Positions 31,954 to 40,742 of a DNA stretch of 48,632 bases are shown piece by piece (positions within the stretch are counted from its first letter, which is position 1; each line of letters starts with the position of its first letter). The notes beneath the pieces were generated by a model. The model was not told the origin of the DNA. It worked only from the letters and a program-made list of their open reading frames with translations, and did no database searches. Position numbers and translations under genes: made by a program. The stretch is taken from NCBI GenBank assembly GCA_021783095.1, contig JAJXUG010000029.1:1-48632 (forward strand), written 5' to 3'. This stretch comes from Chloroflexota bacterium (lineage in GTDB: Bacteria; Chloroflexota; Limnocylindria; Limnocylindrales; CSP1-4).

Positions 31954-33219
31954 ATGACCACGCAGCCCCCCGACATCACCCCATTCTTCGGCCTCCGGCC
32001 CGCGCCGTCGGCCACGCGCCCCCGCGACGAGCGGCCCGGGATCTCCGGCCTTGCCCCCGGCGAGTTGACGGCCTGGGCCGAGGAGCACGGGCTGCCCGGA
32101 TATCGCGCCCGGCAGGTGCTCGACGCGGTCTGGCGAGGCCGTCAGGATTCGTTTGACGAGGTCCTCACGCTGCCGGCACCCGTTCGCGAGCAGCTGGCCG
32201 CGGCCTTCCGCTTCGACACCATGGCCGAGACCGAGGTCCGCCTCACTGACGGGGCGCTCACCGAGAAGGCAGTCCACCGGCTGTCCGACGGGCTGCTGGT
32301 GGAGTCGGTGCTCATGCACTACCCGGCCCGAGCCGGCGCCCGGGAGCGGCACACGCTGTGCATCAGCTCGCAGGCCGGCTGCGCGGTGGGCTGCCCGTTC
32401 TGCGCCACGGGCGAGCTCGGGATGGAGCGCGACCTCGAGACGGCCGAGATCGTCGACCAGGTCCGCGCGGCCCAGCGCCGCCTGGCGGCTGACGACAAGC
32501 ACCTGACCAACGTCGTGTTCATGGGCATGGGCGAGCCGCTGATGAACCTCGACCGGGTGCTCGAGGCGATCGAGTCGCTCAACGACCCCGCCCGCTTCGG
32601 CCTCGGCGCGAGGCACATCACGGTCTCGACGTCGGGGGTCGTGCCGGGCATCCGCCGGCTCACGGCGCTCGGCCCGCAGTTCACGCTCGCCATCTCGATT
32701 CACGCCGCGCGCAACCCGCTCCGCGACGTGCTGGTGCCGCTCAACCGGCGATGGCCCGTGGAGGAGGTCGTGGGCGCCGCCCGCGAGCACGCCGACGCGA
32801 CCGGCCGTCGCGTGACGTACGAACTGACGATGATCGAGGGCATCAACGACACGGACGCCGACGCCGACGCGCTGGCCGAGCTGCTCCGCGGCGACCTCGC
32901 CCACGTGAACCTGATCCCGATGAACCAGGTCGCCCACACGCCCTGGCAGGGGTCGCCGATCCCGGTCGTGGAGCGGTTCGCCGAGCGCGTCCGGGCGGCA
33001 GGGATCGCGGTCACGATCCGGTTCAACCGGGGCACCGAGATCGGCGCGGCATGCGGCCAGCTGGCCGCCGAGCACCAGGGCCAGCCGACACCAGCGGTTG
33101 TCCAGAGGCGCCGCGAGCGGATCGTCGCGCAGTCGGCGGCCGCGCTCCGCGGCGAGCGCGCCGGCGAGCCGTCGCCGGTCGGCGCGGGCGAGGGGGTAGA
33201 CGGGGAGGGTGGCGCGTGA
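31954..33219 (+). CDS. rlmN: Dual-specificity 23S rRNA/tRNA adenine-C2 methyltransferase RlmN
   Basis: Radical SAM enzyme that methylates A2503 of 23S rRNA and A37 of some tRNAs. 421 residues. The iron-sulfur cysteines are C143, C147 and C150 (CAVGCPFC). Also present are PGYRARQVLDAVW, HTLCISSQAGC, NVVFMGMGEPLMN, ITVSTSGVVPGIRRL, LAISIHAARNPLRD and LIPMNQV. ATG 31954 was chosen because a -10 box lies 8 nt upstream; ATG 31936 would overlap that box. The C-terminal 30 residues are a Gly/Ala-rich tail. It overlaps rpe by 4 nt. Confidence 0.95.
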   Translation: MTTQPPDITPFFGLRPAPSATRPRDERPGISGLAPGELTAWAEEHGLPGYRARQVLDAVWRGRQDSFDEVLTLPAPVREQLAAAFRFDTMAETEVRLTDGALTEKAVHRLSDGLLVESVLMHYPARAGARERHTLCISSQAGCAVGCPFCATGELGMERDLETAEIVDQVRAAQRRLAADDKHLTNVVFMGMGEPLMNLDRVLEAIESLNDPARFGLGARHITVSTSGVVPGIRRLTALGPQFTLAISIHAARNPLRDVLVPLNRRWPVEEVVGAAREHADATGRRVTYELTMIEGINDTDADADALAELLRGDLAHVNLIPMNQVAHTPWQGSPIPVVERFAERVRAAGIAVTIRFNRGTEIGAACGQLAAEHQGQPTPAVVQRRRERIVAQSAAALRGERAGEPSPVGAGEGVDGEGGA

Positions 33220-33944
33220 CCAACACTCGTAGCGCGGGCGCATCCGTGACGGCACGCCGGCCGCAGGCGCTGATCGCGGCGAGCATCCTCGACTCCGACC
33301 AGGCACGGCTGGCCGACGAGGTGCGCCGGGCGGATGCCGCGGGCGCCGACCGGATCCACCTCGACGTGATGGACGGGCACTTCGTTCCGAACCTGACGTT
33401 CGGCTGGAAGACCATCGAGGCGCTCCGGAGGGTCACGTCGCTGCCCTTCGACGCCCACCTCATGATCGCCGAGCCGGGCCGATGGACCGAGCAGTTCCTC
33501 GACGCGGGCTGCGACTCGATCACGTTCCACGTCGAGGTCGCCGCGCCGCAGATCGCGCCCGCGCTCGCCCGGATCCGCGAGGCGGGGCGGTCCGCCGGGC
33601 TGTCGGTCAAGCCCGGGACGCCGCTGAGCGCGCTTGACGGGTACCGCGAGCTCCTCGACATCGTGCTCGTGATGACAGTGGAGCCCGGGTTCGGCGGGCA
33701 GTCGTTCATGGCCGACGTGGCCGACGCCAAGCTGCTCGCGGCGCGCGGCTGGCTGGCGCCCGGCGGCGCGAACGAGGTACAGGTGGACGGCGGCGGGCGC
33801 GCCGCGACCGCCGAGGTCATCGGCCGGGGCGGGACCGACGTGATCGTCGCGGGCTCCGCGCTCTACCGCGCCGACGACATGGCGGCGGAGGTGGTGCGGA
33901 TCCGCTCGATCGCCTCGGCGGCTCGCGCGGCGACGCTGGTCTAG
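33216..33944 (+). CDS. rpe: Ribulose-phosphate 3-epimerase
   Basis: Interconverts ribulose 5-phosphate and xylulose 5-phosphate. 242 residues of TIM-barrel type: ALIAASILDSDQARLADEV, HLDVMDGHFVPNLTFG with metal His and the catalytic Asp, FDAHLMIAEP, MTVEPGFGGQSF, VQVDGGG and VAGSALYRADD. GTG 33216 overlaps the rlmN stop; GTG 33246 is a shorter alternative that removes a non-conserved start. Confidence 0.96.
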   Translation: MTNTRSAGASVTARRPQALIAASILDSDQARLADEVRRADAAGADRIHLDVMDGHFVPNLTFGWKTIEALRRVTSLPFDAHLMIAEPGRWTEQFLDAGCDSITFHVEVAAPQIAPALARIREAGRSAGLSVKPGTPLSALDGYRELLDIVLVMTVEPGFGGQSFMADVADAKLLAARGWLAPGGANEVQVDGGGRAATAEVIGRGGTDVIVAGSALYRADDMAAEVVRIRSIASAARAATLV

Positions 33945-33949
33945 CCGGC

Positions 33950-34396
33950 ATGCGCGCGCTGCTCCAGCGGGTGACCCGGGCCGAGGTCAGGGTGGGGGAG
34001 CGCTCGGTCGGGTCGATCGGCAAGGGGCTGCTGGTCCTGCTGGGCGTGGGCCACGATGACGACGCCGCGACGGCCGACGCACTGGCGCGCCGGGTCTGCG
34101 AGCTGCGCATCTTCGAGGATGCGGACGGGAGGACGAACCGCTCGCTGCTCGATGTCGGGGGCGAGGCGCTGGTGGTCAGCCAGTTCACGCTGTACGCGGA
34201 CACGAGGCGCGGCCGGCGACCGGGGTTCACCGACGCGGCTGCGCCGCAAGTGGCGATCGAGCTGTGGCGGCGCGTGGCGGCGGGGATCGAGGCGCAGGGC
34301 GTCCGGACGGCGCTCGGCGAGTTCGGCGCGGAGATGGCGGTGGAGCTGGTCAACGACGGGCCGTTCACGATCTGGCTCGACACCGCAGACCGATGA
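33950..34396 (+). CDS. dtd: D-aminoacyl-tRNA deacylase
   Basis: Hydrolyses D-amino acids mischarged on tRNA. 148 residues, standard length. Family signatures are MRALLQRVTRAEVRVGE, GLLVLLGVGH, SQFTLYADTRRGRRPGF and a C-terminal LVNDGPFTIWLDT, which supplies the cross-subunit Gly/Pro-type active-site loop (usually NDGPVT). It follows rpe by 5 nt, and its stop overlaps the next ATG. Confidence 0.96.
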   Translation: MRALLQRVTRAEVRVGERSVGSIGKGLLVLLGVGHDDDAATADALARRVCELRIFEDADGRTNRSLLDVGGEALVVSQFTLYADTRRGRRPGFTDAAAPQVAIELWRRVAAGIEAQGVRTALGEFGAEMAVELVNDGPFTIWLDTADR

Positions 34397-35421
34397 GCGT
34401 CCGGCACGCGACGGCGCTGCTCGCGGCACTGGCAGTGGCCCTGGCGGCATGCGCGCCCGCCACGACGAGTCCTGCGCCCACGGCGACACCAGGATCGCCC
34501 TCGGCGTCGTCGGCTGCATCAGCTTCGGCTTCGAGCCCGGCGCCCGCCTCGGCGGCTTCGCCTTCGGCCTCCGGCCCCTCAGGGTCGGCTTCGGGATCGG
34601 CTTCCACGGCGTCGCCGAGCGGTTCTTCGGCCCCGGGCTTCGCCCACGTGTACCTCGTCATCATGGAGAACCAGGAGTACGGCTCGATCGTCGGCAGCGG
34701 CGACGCCCCGTACCTCAACGGGCTGACTGCCCGATACGGCCTGGTCACCGGGATGCACGCGGTGACCCACCCCTCGGAGCCCAACTACATCGCGCTCGTG
34801 TCCGGCGGCACCCAGGGCGTCCACGACGACGGCGTGCACGACCTCGACGCGCCCAGCCTGTTCGACCAGGTGGAGTCGGCGGGACGGACGTGGCACGTGT
34901 ACGAGCAGGGATTCCCGGGCGACTGCTCGACCGTGGTCTCGGCCGGCGCGGTGGCCGACGGACCGGGCCAGCCCGGCGACTACGCGCGCAAGCACAACCC
35001 GGCGATCAGCTTCACGTCGATCAGCCGCAACCCGTCGCGCTGTGCGCGGATCACCGGGCTCGCCGCGTTCGACCCGGCCGCCGCGGACTTCGAGCTGATC
35101 GTGCCCAACGAGCGCAACGACATGCACAGCTCGTCGGTGCGCACCGGCGACGACTTCCTGCGCGCCTTCCTGCCCTCGATCCTCGAGAGCCCGGCGTTCG
35201 CCTCGGGGTCGCTGCTGATCGTCACGTGGGACGAGGGCAGCTCCAACGATGGCGGGGGCGGCCACATCGCGACGGTCGTCGCCACGCCTGGGATGGCGCC
35301 CGGGAGCCGGTTCGACGGGCCGATGACGCACTACTCGGTGCTTCGGACGATCGAGGACGCGTGGGGGATGCCGGCGCTCGGGGCCGCCGCCGACGCGAGC
35401 GCCATCCCGATCCTGCCCTGA
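34393..35421 (+). CDS. Lipoprotein acid phosphatase/phosphoesterase family protein
   Basis: 342 residues. A signal peptide ends in the lipobox LAAC (C20), so the protein is probably membrane-tethered and external. About 55 residues of Ser/Ala/Pro/Thr linker follow. The phosphoesterase-type domain starts at HVYLVIMENQEYGSIVG (about 84) and includes HAVTHPSEPNYIALVSGG, LIVTWDEGSSNDGGGGHI and THYSVLRTIEDAWGM, motifs of the PF04185 family that holds phospholipase C and acid phosphatases. The substrate is not known. ATG 34393 overlaps the dtd stop (ATGA). Confidence 0.88.
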   Translation: MSVRHATALLAALAVALAACAPATTSPAPTATPGSPSASSAASASASSPAPASAASPSASGPSGSASGSASTASPSGSSAPGFAHVYLVIMENQEYGSIVGSGDAPYLNGLTARYGLVTGMHAVTHPSEPNYIALVSGGTQGVHDDGVHDLDAPSLFDQVESAGRTWHVYEQGFPGDCSTVVSAGAVADGPGQPGDYARKHNPAISFTSISRNPSRCARITGLAAFDPAAADFELIVPNERNDMHSSSVRTGDDFLRAFLPSILESPAFASGSLLIVTWDEGSSNDGGGGHIATVVATPGMAPGSRFDGPMTHYSVLRTIEDAWGMPALGAAADASAIPILP

Positions 35422-35490
35422 CGCGGTCGCCGCGCCGCGCGGCGCCTCCCTGCTCGGGCCGCCGCGGTCCGGCCCTGTCGCGGCGCCCCG

Positions 35491-35684
35491 GGCTGGACCC
35501 GTGGTCCGGGCCCCGCGGGCTGGACTGCTAGTCCGAGCCTTTGGCCTCCGGGTGCCGGGGTCTGGGGTCGTGGTCCACGTTCCGCTCGAATCGCTGGGCC
35601 GGGGGCGTCGGATTCGACCCGCCGGTGGACTGGCGGTCCAGGCGCGTGACGCTCGCGGTCGGGAGTTCGGACTGGCGGTCCAGT
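35491..35684 (+). repeat. Array of short GGAC-N-GTCC palindromes
   Basis: In the 377-nt gap between the phosphoesterase gene and rpmB, at least four short hairpins share a GGACY-NNN-RGTCC plan: 35495-35507, 35522-35534, 35627-35639 and 35669-35681. A fifth related palindrome (GTGGTCCAC) is at 35570-35578. The spacing is irregular. The rest of this gap holds a GC-rich palindrome at 35432-35445 and the rpmB terminator, but no gene. Confidence 0.6.
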
Positions 35685-35749
35685 CGCGCAGCGCGCAGCG
35701 CAGCCGTGGCGCAGGGCGCACCGCGGGCCCGCCGGCCAGAACGCGAAGA

Positions 35750-35775
35750 AGCCGGCCGCTGCGAGGCGACCGGCT
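35750..35775 (-). terminator. Rho-independent terminator of rpmB
   Basis: Read on the minus strand, AGCCGGTCGC and GCGGCCGGCT form a 10-bp stem with one G-U pair and a 6-nt loop, followed by TCTTCG. It lies 24 nt after the rpmB stop. Confidence 0.7.
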
Positions 35776-35798
35776 CCGGGAGGACCCGCCGAGTTGGG

Positions 35799-35996
35799 CT
35801 AGCGGACGTTCTTGGTCAGCGTGCGGCGGCAGCGCGTGCAGGCGAGCACCTTCTCGGTGCCTCCGCCCTTGGCGAGCAGCGTGAGCTGGAGGTTCGGCTG
35901 GTAGCGGCGATGGGCGCGGACGCGGTTCATCCCCGACGACTGGGGGTTGAAGCCGCCCATCGACGCCTTGCCGCAGATTGCGCAGGCACGAGCCAT
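35799..35996 (-). CDS. rpmB: 50S ribosomal protein L28, zinc-binding form
   Basis: 65 residues: MARACAICGKASMGGFN, then SGMNRVRAHRRYQPNLQ and VLACTRCRRTLTKNV. The two CxxC pairs (C5/C8 and C53/C56) mark the zinc-ribbon form of L28. It is divergent from the asp23-fakA operon, which commonly neighbours rpmB in other bacteria. It has a leader of about 69 nt and a GAGGA site upstream. Confidence 0.96.
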   Translation of the reverse strand: MARACAICGKASMGGFNPQSSGMNRVRAHRRYQPNLQLTLLAKGGGTEKVLACTRCRRTLTKNVR

Positions 35997-36070
35997 AGTC
36001 TGGTTGGATCCTCGGAAATGTGGTCGGCACGCCGACGACGCACCGGTCTAGCCCGGCAGAAACGGGGTGG

Positions 36071-36077
36071 TATCGTA
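36071..36077. promoter_or_regulatory. Bidirectional promoter: overlapping -10 boxes for rpmB (minus) and asp23 (plus)
   Basis: Plus strand: TGG plus TATCGT (36071-36076). Minus strand: TGC plus TACGAT (36077-36072). Both fit TGnTAnnnT, and the hexamers share five base pairs. Predicted starts are about 36083 (plus) and 36065 (minus). Confidence 0.6.
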
Positions 36078-36104
36078 GCACACGCCTTCGGGGGAGCCGC
36101 CCCG

Positions 36105-36590
36105 ATGCGACTCGACCAGGCCGGCGCGCGTCGGCCCGCGACCCGCGAGGAGGACGTCGCCCGCGTGACCGCAGAACCCGGACCCGGCCGTTCGCTCGTG
36201 ACCAGGCGCGCCGTGCGCGAGCTGGTCCGGTCGGCCGTGCTGTCGGTCTATGGCGTCTCCGGCTTTGCCGGCGGCGGACGGCTCGGACGCCTCCTGGACC
36301 GCGCCGGGTTCGGCAACCCCGGGCTCCACGTCACCCTCGAGCCAGCCCTCGTGGTCAACCTCGACCTGCTCGTGGCCTACGGTCTGCCCGTGGCCGAAGT
36401 GGCGCGCCAGGTCGAATCGGCCGTGCGGTACTCCTTGCGCCATGCCGTCGGGCGGGAGCCCGAGCGGGTGGCCATCAAGATCGGTCGGCTCCGCCACGAG
36501 CACGGCATCGCGCCCTTCCGGGGGGCGCCCGCCACCCCCGGCGAGCCCGGCCCCTCGGACCTCGCAGCGAGCGGGACGGACGTCGCGTGA
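36105..36590 (+). CDS. Asp23/Gls24 family protein, YloU-like
   Basis: 161 residues from ATG 36105, which has GGGGGAG 8 nt upstream; GTG 36165 with AGGAGG is an alternative. The Asp23 domain (about 35-135) shows RAVRELVRSAVLSVYGVSGF, HVTLEPALVVNLDLLVAYG, and the VAEVARQVESAVRYSLRHAVG helix. The protein lies directly before fakA, the conserved yloU-yloV arrangement of Gram-positive bacteria. Asp23 proteins are linked to envelope stress. A second family member lies at 45530. Confidence 0.88.
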   Translation: MRLDQAGARRPATREEDVARVTAEPGPGRSLVTRRAVRELVRSAVLSVYGVSGFAGGGRLGRLLDRAGFGNPGLHVTLEPALVVNLDLLVAYGLPVAEVARQVESAVRYSLRHAVGREPERVAIKIGRLRHEHGIAPFRGAPATPGEPGPSDLAASGTDVA

Positions 36591-36615
36591 CGCCGCCCAC
36601 GAGGGACCTCGCCTG

Positions 36616-38415
36616 ATGCCGCGCCGGACCTGCGACGGCACCCGGTTCCTCGCGGCCTTCCGGAGCGCGGTCGCCAACCTCGCCGCCCACGTGGACGAGG
36701 TCAACGCCCTCAACGTGTTCCCGGTGCCGGACGGGGACACGGGCTCGAACATGCTCGCGACCGTGCGCGCCGCGCTCGACGCCGCTGACGCGCTCAACGT
36801 CGGGCCGGACGCCGATGCCGGCCGCGTGGCCCACGCCGTGGCGCAGGGCGCGCTGATGGGCGCCCGCGGCAACTCGGGCGTGATCACCAGCCAGATCCTC
36901 GGCGGGATCGCCCATGCGCTCGACGGCAAGCGCCGGTTCAACGGCCTCGACCTCGCGCACGCCCTCGACGCCGGGACCAAGAAGGCCTACGCGGCGGTCC
37001 AGCGCCCCGTCGAGGGCACGATCCTCACCGTCATCCGGGAGGCCTCCGCCGCTGCCATCGCCGCCGCCGAGCGCGACAACGAGGCCGAGAACGTCCTCGA
37101 CGCCACGGTCGAGGCAGCCGAGCGCTCGGTTGCCAAGACGCCGACGCTGCTCGAGGTCCTCCGCGAGGCCAAGGTGGTCGACTCCGGCGGGCAGGGCCTG
37201 TTCCGCCTGTTCGAGGGCGCGCTCGCGGCCGTCCGAGGCCTCCCCGTGGATTGCGAGCAGGCTCGCCCCGGCCCGTCGAGCACCAGCGCCACCGCGTCGA
37301 CGCCCGTCCTCCCCGGGATCGGGGAGGAGACGACCTACGGCTACGAGACGGTCTACCTCGTGCACGCGCGGCCCGGCGAGCGGCTCGACCCCCAGGCGAT
37401 CGGGGCCCACCTCGAGACCATCGGGGACTCCGTGCTGGTCGGGGGTGACGATGCGGTCGCCAAGGTCCACGTCCACAACGACCGCCCAGACGCGGTCATC
37501 GCGTACGGCCTCTCGGTGGGCACCCTCACGCGCGTCACTGTCGAGAACCTCGACGGGCAGGCGAGCGACGTCCGCGAGGCGAGGGCCGCCGCCTTCATCG
37601 AGGGAGCGTCGGGGGCGTTCGCGCCCGCCATGCCCGCGATGCCAGCCTCGCCCGGCTCGAGCTTTGGCGACCCGTTCGCGCGCGTGATGGCCGCCTCCGC
37701 GCAGACCGCAACCGTCGAGCTCGTCCCGGCCACGCGCATGCCGCTGGGCGTTGTCGTGGTCGCGCCGTCGGAGGGGCTCGCGCAGCGCCTCGCGCTGACC
37801 GCCGAGGGGTTCAAGGAGTACGTCGCCTTCCGCGTGGTTCACGGCGGCCAGACCGCGAACCCCTCCACGGGCGAGCTTCTCGAAGCGGTGGCCGCCACGC
37901 CCGCCGACGAGCTGCTGATCCTGCCCAACAACCCCAACGTCATCCTGGCGGCGAAGCAGGTGGCCTCGATGACGGATCGCGTGGTCCACATCGTCCCGAC
38001 GCGCAACTGCGCCGAGGGCGTCGCCGCCCTGCTGCGCCTCGACCCGGCGCAGGACGCGCAGGAGAACGCGGCGGCGATGACGGCCGCGGCGCGCTCGATC
38101 CTGTCGGTTCAGGTGACCGAGGCCGTCCGCGACGCGACGGTGTCGGGCAAGAAGGTCAAGAAGGGCCAGACGATGGTCCTCGATCCCGACGACGGCCTGC
38201 TCGCGCTCGACAGCGACGCCAACCGCGCGGTGATCTCGGCGTTCGGTCGCATGAAGGGCGGGTTCGAGATCGTCGAGGTGTACTACGGGGCAGAGGGCAG
38301 CCTCGAGGACGCCGAGGAGCTCGCGTCGAAGATCCACGAGGTCGCGCCCGGCGCCGAGGTCGAGGTCCTCCACGGCGGCCAGCCCCACTACCGGTATCTG
38401 ATCTCGGCCGAGTGA
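36616..38415 (+). CDS. fakA: Fatty acid kinase catalytic subunit FakA (DAK2/DegV-associated)
   Basis: 599 residues. The DAK2 kinase domain has LNVFPVPDGDTGSNM (32-46, ATP/Mg-binding Asp residues), GALMGARGNSGVITSQIL and VDSGGQGLFRLFEGAL. A middle domain and a C-terminal domain follow, with LLILPNNPNVILAAKQ, MKGGFEIVEVYYG and the final PHYRYLISAE. FakA phosphorylates fatty acids delivered by a FakB (DegV) carrier; no fakB is in the window. plsX, which links acyl-phosphate to phospholipid synthesis, lies 6 kb away. It overlaps recG by 4 nt. Confidence 0.92.
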   Translation: MPRRTCDGTRFLAAFRSAVANLAAHVDEVNALNVFPVPDGDTGSNMLATVRAALDAADALNVGPDADAGRVAHAVAQGALMGARGNSGVITSQILGGIAHALDGKRRFNGLDLAHALDAGTKKAYAAVQRPVEGTILTVIREASAAAIAAAERDNEAENVLDATVEAAERSVAKTPTLLEVLREAKVVDSGGQGLFRLFEGALAAVRGLPVDCEQARPGPSSTSATASTPVLPGIGEETTYGYETVYLVHARPGERLDPQAIGAHLETIGDSVLVGGDDAVAKVHVHNDRPDAVIAYGLSVGTLTRVTVENLDGQASDVREARAAAFIEGASGAFAPAMPAMPASPGSSFGDPFARVMAASAQTATVELVPATRMPLGVVVVAPSEGLAQRLALTAEGFKEYVAFRVVHGGQTANPSTGELLEAVAATPADELLILPNNPNVILAAKQVASMTDRVVHIVPTRNCAEGVAALLRLDPAQDAQENAAAMTAAARSILSVQVTEAVRDATVSGKKVKKGQTMVLDPDDGLLALDSDANRAVISAFGRMKGGFEIVEVYYGAEGSLEDAEELASKIHEVAPGAEVEVLHGGQPHYRYLISAE

Positions 38416-40724
38416 GCGAGCGTCGGCGCCCCGGCCCCGCTCGCGGCAGCCGATCGCTGCGTTCCACGACCGCGCGCGCGGCCGTGCCGATCCCCGTCGA
38501 TCCGGTCGAGCGCCTCTCCCTCCCCCTGGCGCTGTCCGGGCTGGCGGCGGCCGGACCGCTGCGCCGGGCGGGCCGCCGCCTGGGCATCGAGACGGTGCGC
38601 GACCTCCTGTTCCACCTTCCGCGCCGGTACGACGACCTGCGTGAGCTGATGCAGCTCGCCAACCTCCACTACGTGCCCGACGGGACGGTCGTCTCGGCCC
38701 GCGTCCGGGTCACGGCGGTGCGAGTCCAGCAGACGTGGCGGCGCAAGGTGCAGGTCACGACCGCGTATCTCGAGGATGACACCGGCGCCGCCGAGGCGAC
38801 CTGGTTCGGCCGCCGGTTCGTGGAGCGGCGGCTCCACGAGGGCGACGAGATCTTCGTGTCGGGCAAGCTCAAGCGGCGCGGCTTCACGATGGTCATCGAG
38901 GGGCCCGACTTCCAGCCGGCGTCGGCCGTGTCGCTGCTCCACGTTGGGCGGATCGTGCCGGTCTACCGGCTGACGGCCGGCGTGAGCGCGGCGCGGCTGC
39001 GCGCGGCCATGCGCGAGGCGCTCGACCGCGACGGCCGCGCCTACCCCGAGTACCTCCCGCCCAAGCTCCGCCGCGAGGCCGCCGCGCCGCCCATCGGCGA
39101 GGCGCTCGAGAGCGTCCACTACCCGCCGGACTTCGAGGCGCGCGACGCCGCGCTCCTGCGCCTCGCCTACGACGAGCTCCTCGCCCTCCAAATCGGCATG
39201 GTCGCCCGCCGCCGGTCCCGCGGCCGCGACCTCGCCGCCCCGATCGCCGTGGACGACGCGCGCGATGCGGCCGTTCGGGCGGCACTCGAGGCGTCGCTCG
39301 CCCGCAAGCTGGGCTTCGAAGCGCCGCTCACGCCCGACCAGTCGCAGACCATCGGCGAGATCCGGGCCGACCTGGCCCGCGCCACGCCGATGCTGCGCCT
39401 CGTGCAGGGCGACGTCGGCTCCGGCAAGACGGCCGTGGCGGCCTGGGCGCTGGCGGCAGCGGCGCTCGCTGGCCGGCAGGCGGCCATGCTCGCCCCAACC
39501 GACCTGCTCGCGCGCCAGCACCTCGCCACAGTTGCCGCGCTGCTCGACGACCTGGGGATCCCTGTGACGCTGCTCACCGGGTCGCTCGAGGCGAAAGCGC
39601 GCCGCAACGCGCTCGAGGCCATCGCGTCGGGGCAGGCGCCGGTGGTCGTGGGCACGCACGCGCTGCTCCAGGAGAGCGTCTCGTTCGCGGACCTGGGGCT
39701 GGCCGTCGTGGACGAGCAGCACCGCTTCGGCGTGGAGCAGCGCGGGTCGCTCGAGGCCAAGGGCGGCTCCGGGCGCCAGCCGCACGTGCTGCTGATGACC
39801 GCCACGCCCATCCCGCGCACGTTGGGACAGGTGATCTACGCGGACCTGGACGTGTCGACGCTGCGCGGCGCGCCCGCTGGCCGTGTCCCGATCCGGACGG
39901 GGATCCGCCGACCGGTCGAGCTCGAGGGGACGTGGCGCAAGGTTCGCGAGGAGGCCGATGCCGGCCACCGGACATTCGTCGTGGTGCCCCGGATCGGGCC
40001 GGCGGCGGGCTCGGACGCCAAGGACGGCGCGGGCGGCGCCGAGGCCGACGACGAGGGCTGGGCTGGCGACGACGAGCTCCCCGACGAGGACGTTGAGACG
40101 GCATGGGCCGCGGCGGCGGAGGCCGAGTACGAGCGGCTGAGGGGCGAACTGGCGCCCCTCCGCGTGGGCCTCGTCCACGGCCGGCTCAAGGCTGTGGACC
40201 GCGATCGGGAGATGGCCCGCTTCCGCGACGGCGAGCTCGACGTGCTGGTGGGCACCACCGTGGTCGAGGTGGGCGTGGACGTCGCGGAGGCCACGATGAT
40301 GGTCATCGAGGGCGCGGAGCGCTTCGGCCTGGCGCAGCTCCACCAGCTTCGGGGCCGTGTCGGGCGCGGGACGGCCGATTCCTTCTGCGTGCTCGTCTCC
40401 GAGGCCGCCGAGGGCACCACCGAGCACGAGCGCCTGCGGGCGGTCGCCGCCACGTCGGACGGGTTCGAGCTCGCCGAGCGCGACTTCGAGCTGCGCCGCG
40501 AGGGCAACGTGCTGGGCCTCGCCCAGAGCGGCCTGCCGCGGCTCCGGGTGGCCACCCTCACAAACCCCGACCACCGCGAGCTCGCCTCGCTGGCCCGCCT
40601 CCACGCGGAGGCGCTGGTCGACGACGAGGGGCGCCTCCCCGCAGACCTGCCTGACCTCGCGCGGGAGCTCGAGACCGGCTGGCTGGCGCGCGTGTTCGCC
40701 GGCGACCCGGCGAGTGCGGCGTAG
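38412..40724 (+). CDS. recG: ATP-dependent DNA helicase RecG
   Basis: Regresses stalled replication forks and processes branched DNA. 770 residues from GTG 38412. A wedge/OB domain (about 60-200, LLFHLPRRYDDLRE) precedes the helicase core: Walker A QGDVGSGKT (K339), the VVDEQHRFGVEQR DExH box, LMTATPIPRTL, VGTTVVEVGVDV and QLRGRVGRG. An acidic stretch (DAKDGAGGAEADDEG...) is inserted between helicase motifs. The fakA-recG-rsmD-coaD order is widespread in Gram-positive-type genomes. Confidence 0.96.
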   Translation: MSERRRPGPARGSRSLRSTTARAAVPIPVDPVERLSLPLALSGLAAAGPLRRAGRRLGIETVRDLLFHLPRRYDDLRELMQLANLHYVPDGTVVSARVRVTAVRVQQTWRRKVQVTTAYLEDDTGAAEATWFGRRFVERRLHEGDEIFVSGKLKRRGFTMVIEGPDFQPASAVSLLHVGRIVPVYRLTAGVSAARLRAAMREALDRDGRAYPEYLPPKLRREAAAPPIGEALESVHYPPDFEARDAALLRLAYDELLALQIGMVARRRSRGRDLAAPIAVDDARDAAVRAALEASLARKLGFEAPLTPDQSQTIGEIRADLARATPMLRLVQGDVGSGKTAVAAWALAAAALAGRQAAMLAPTDLLARQHLATVAALLDDLGIPVTLLTGSLEAKARRNALEAIASGQAPVVVGTHALLQESVSFADLGLAVVDEQHRFGVEQRGSLEAKGGSGRQPHVLLMTATPIPRTLGQVIYADLDVSTLRGAPAGRVPIRTGIRRPVELEGTWRKVREEADAGHRTFVVVPRIGPAAGSDAKDGAGGAEADDEGWAGDDELPDEDVETAWAAAAEAEYERLRGELAPLRVGLVHGRLKAVDRDREMARFRDGELDVLVGTTVVEVGVDVAEATMMVIEGAERFGLAQLHQLRGRVGRGTADSFCVLVSEAAEGTTEHERLRAVAATSDGFELAERDFELRREGNVLGLAQSGLPRLRVATLTNPDHRELASLARLHAEALVDDEGRLPADLPDLARELETGWLARVFAGDPASAA

Positions 40725-40742
40725 GGCAGGGAGGGGAGCGGC

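Noticed and set aside
35491-35684. Array of short palindromes considered as a CRISPR array.
   Set aside because: Units are about 13 nt, unevenly spaced and not identical, and no cas genes are in the window.
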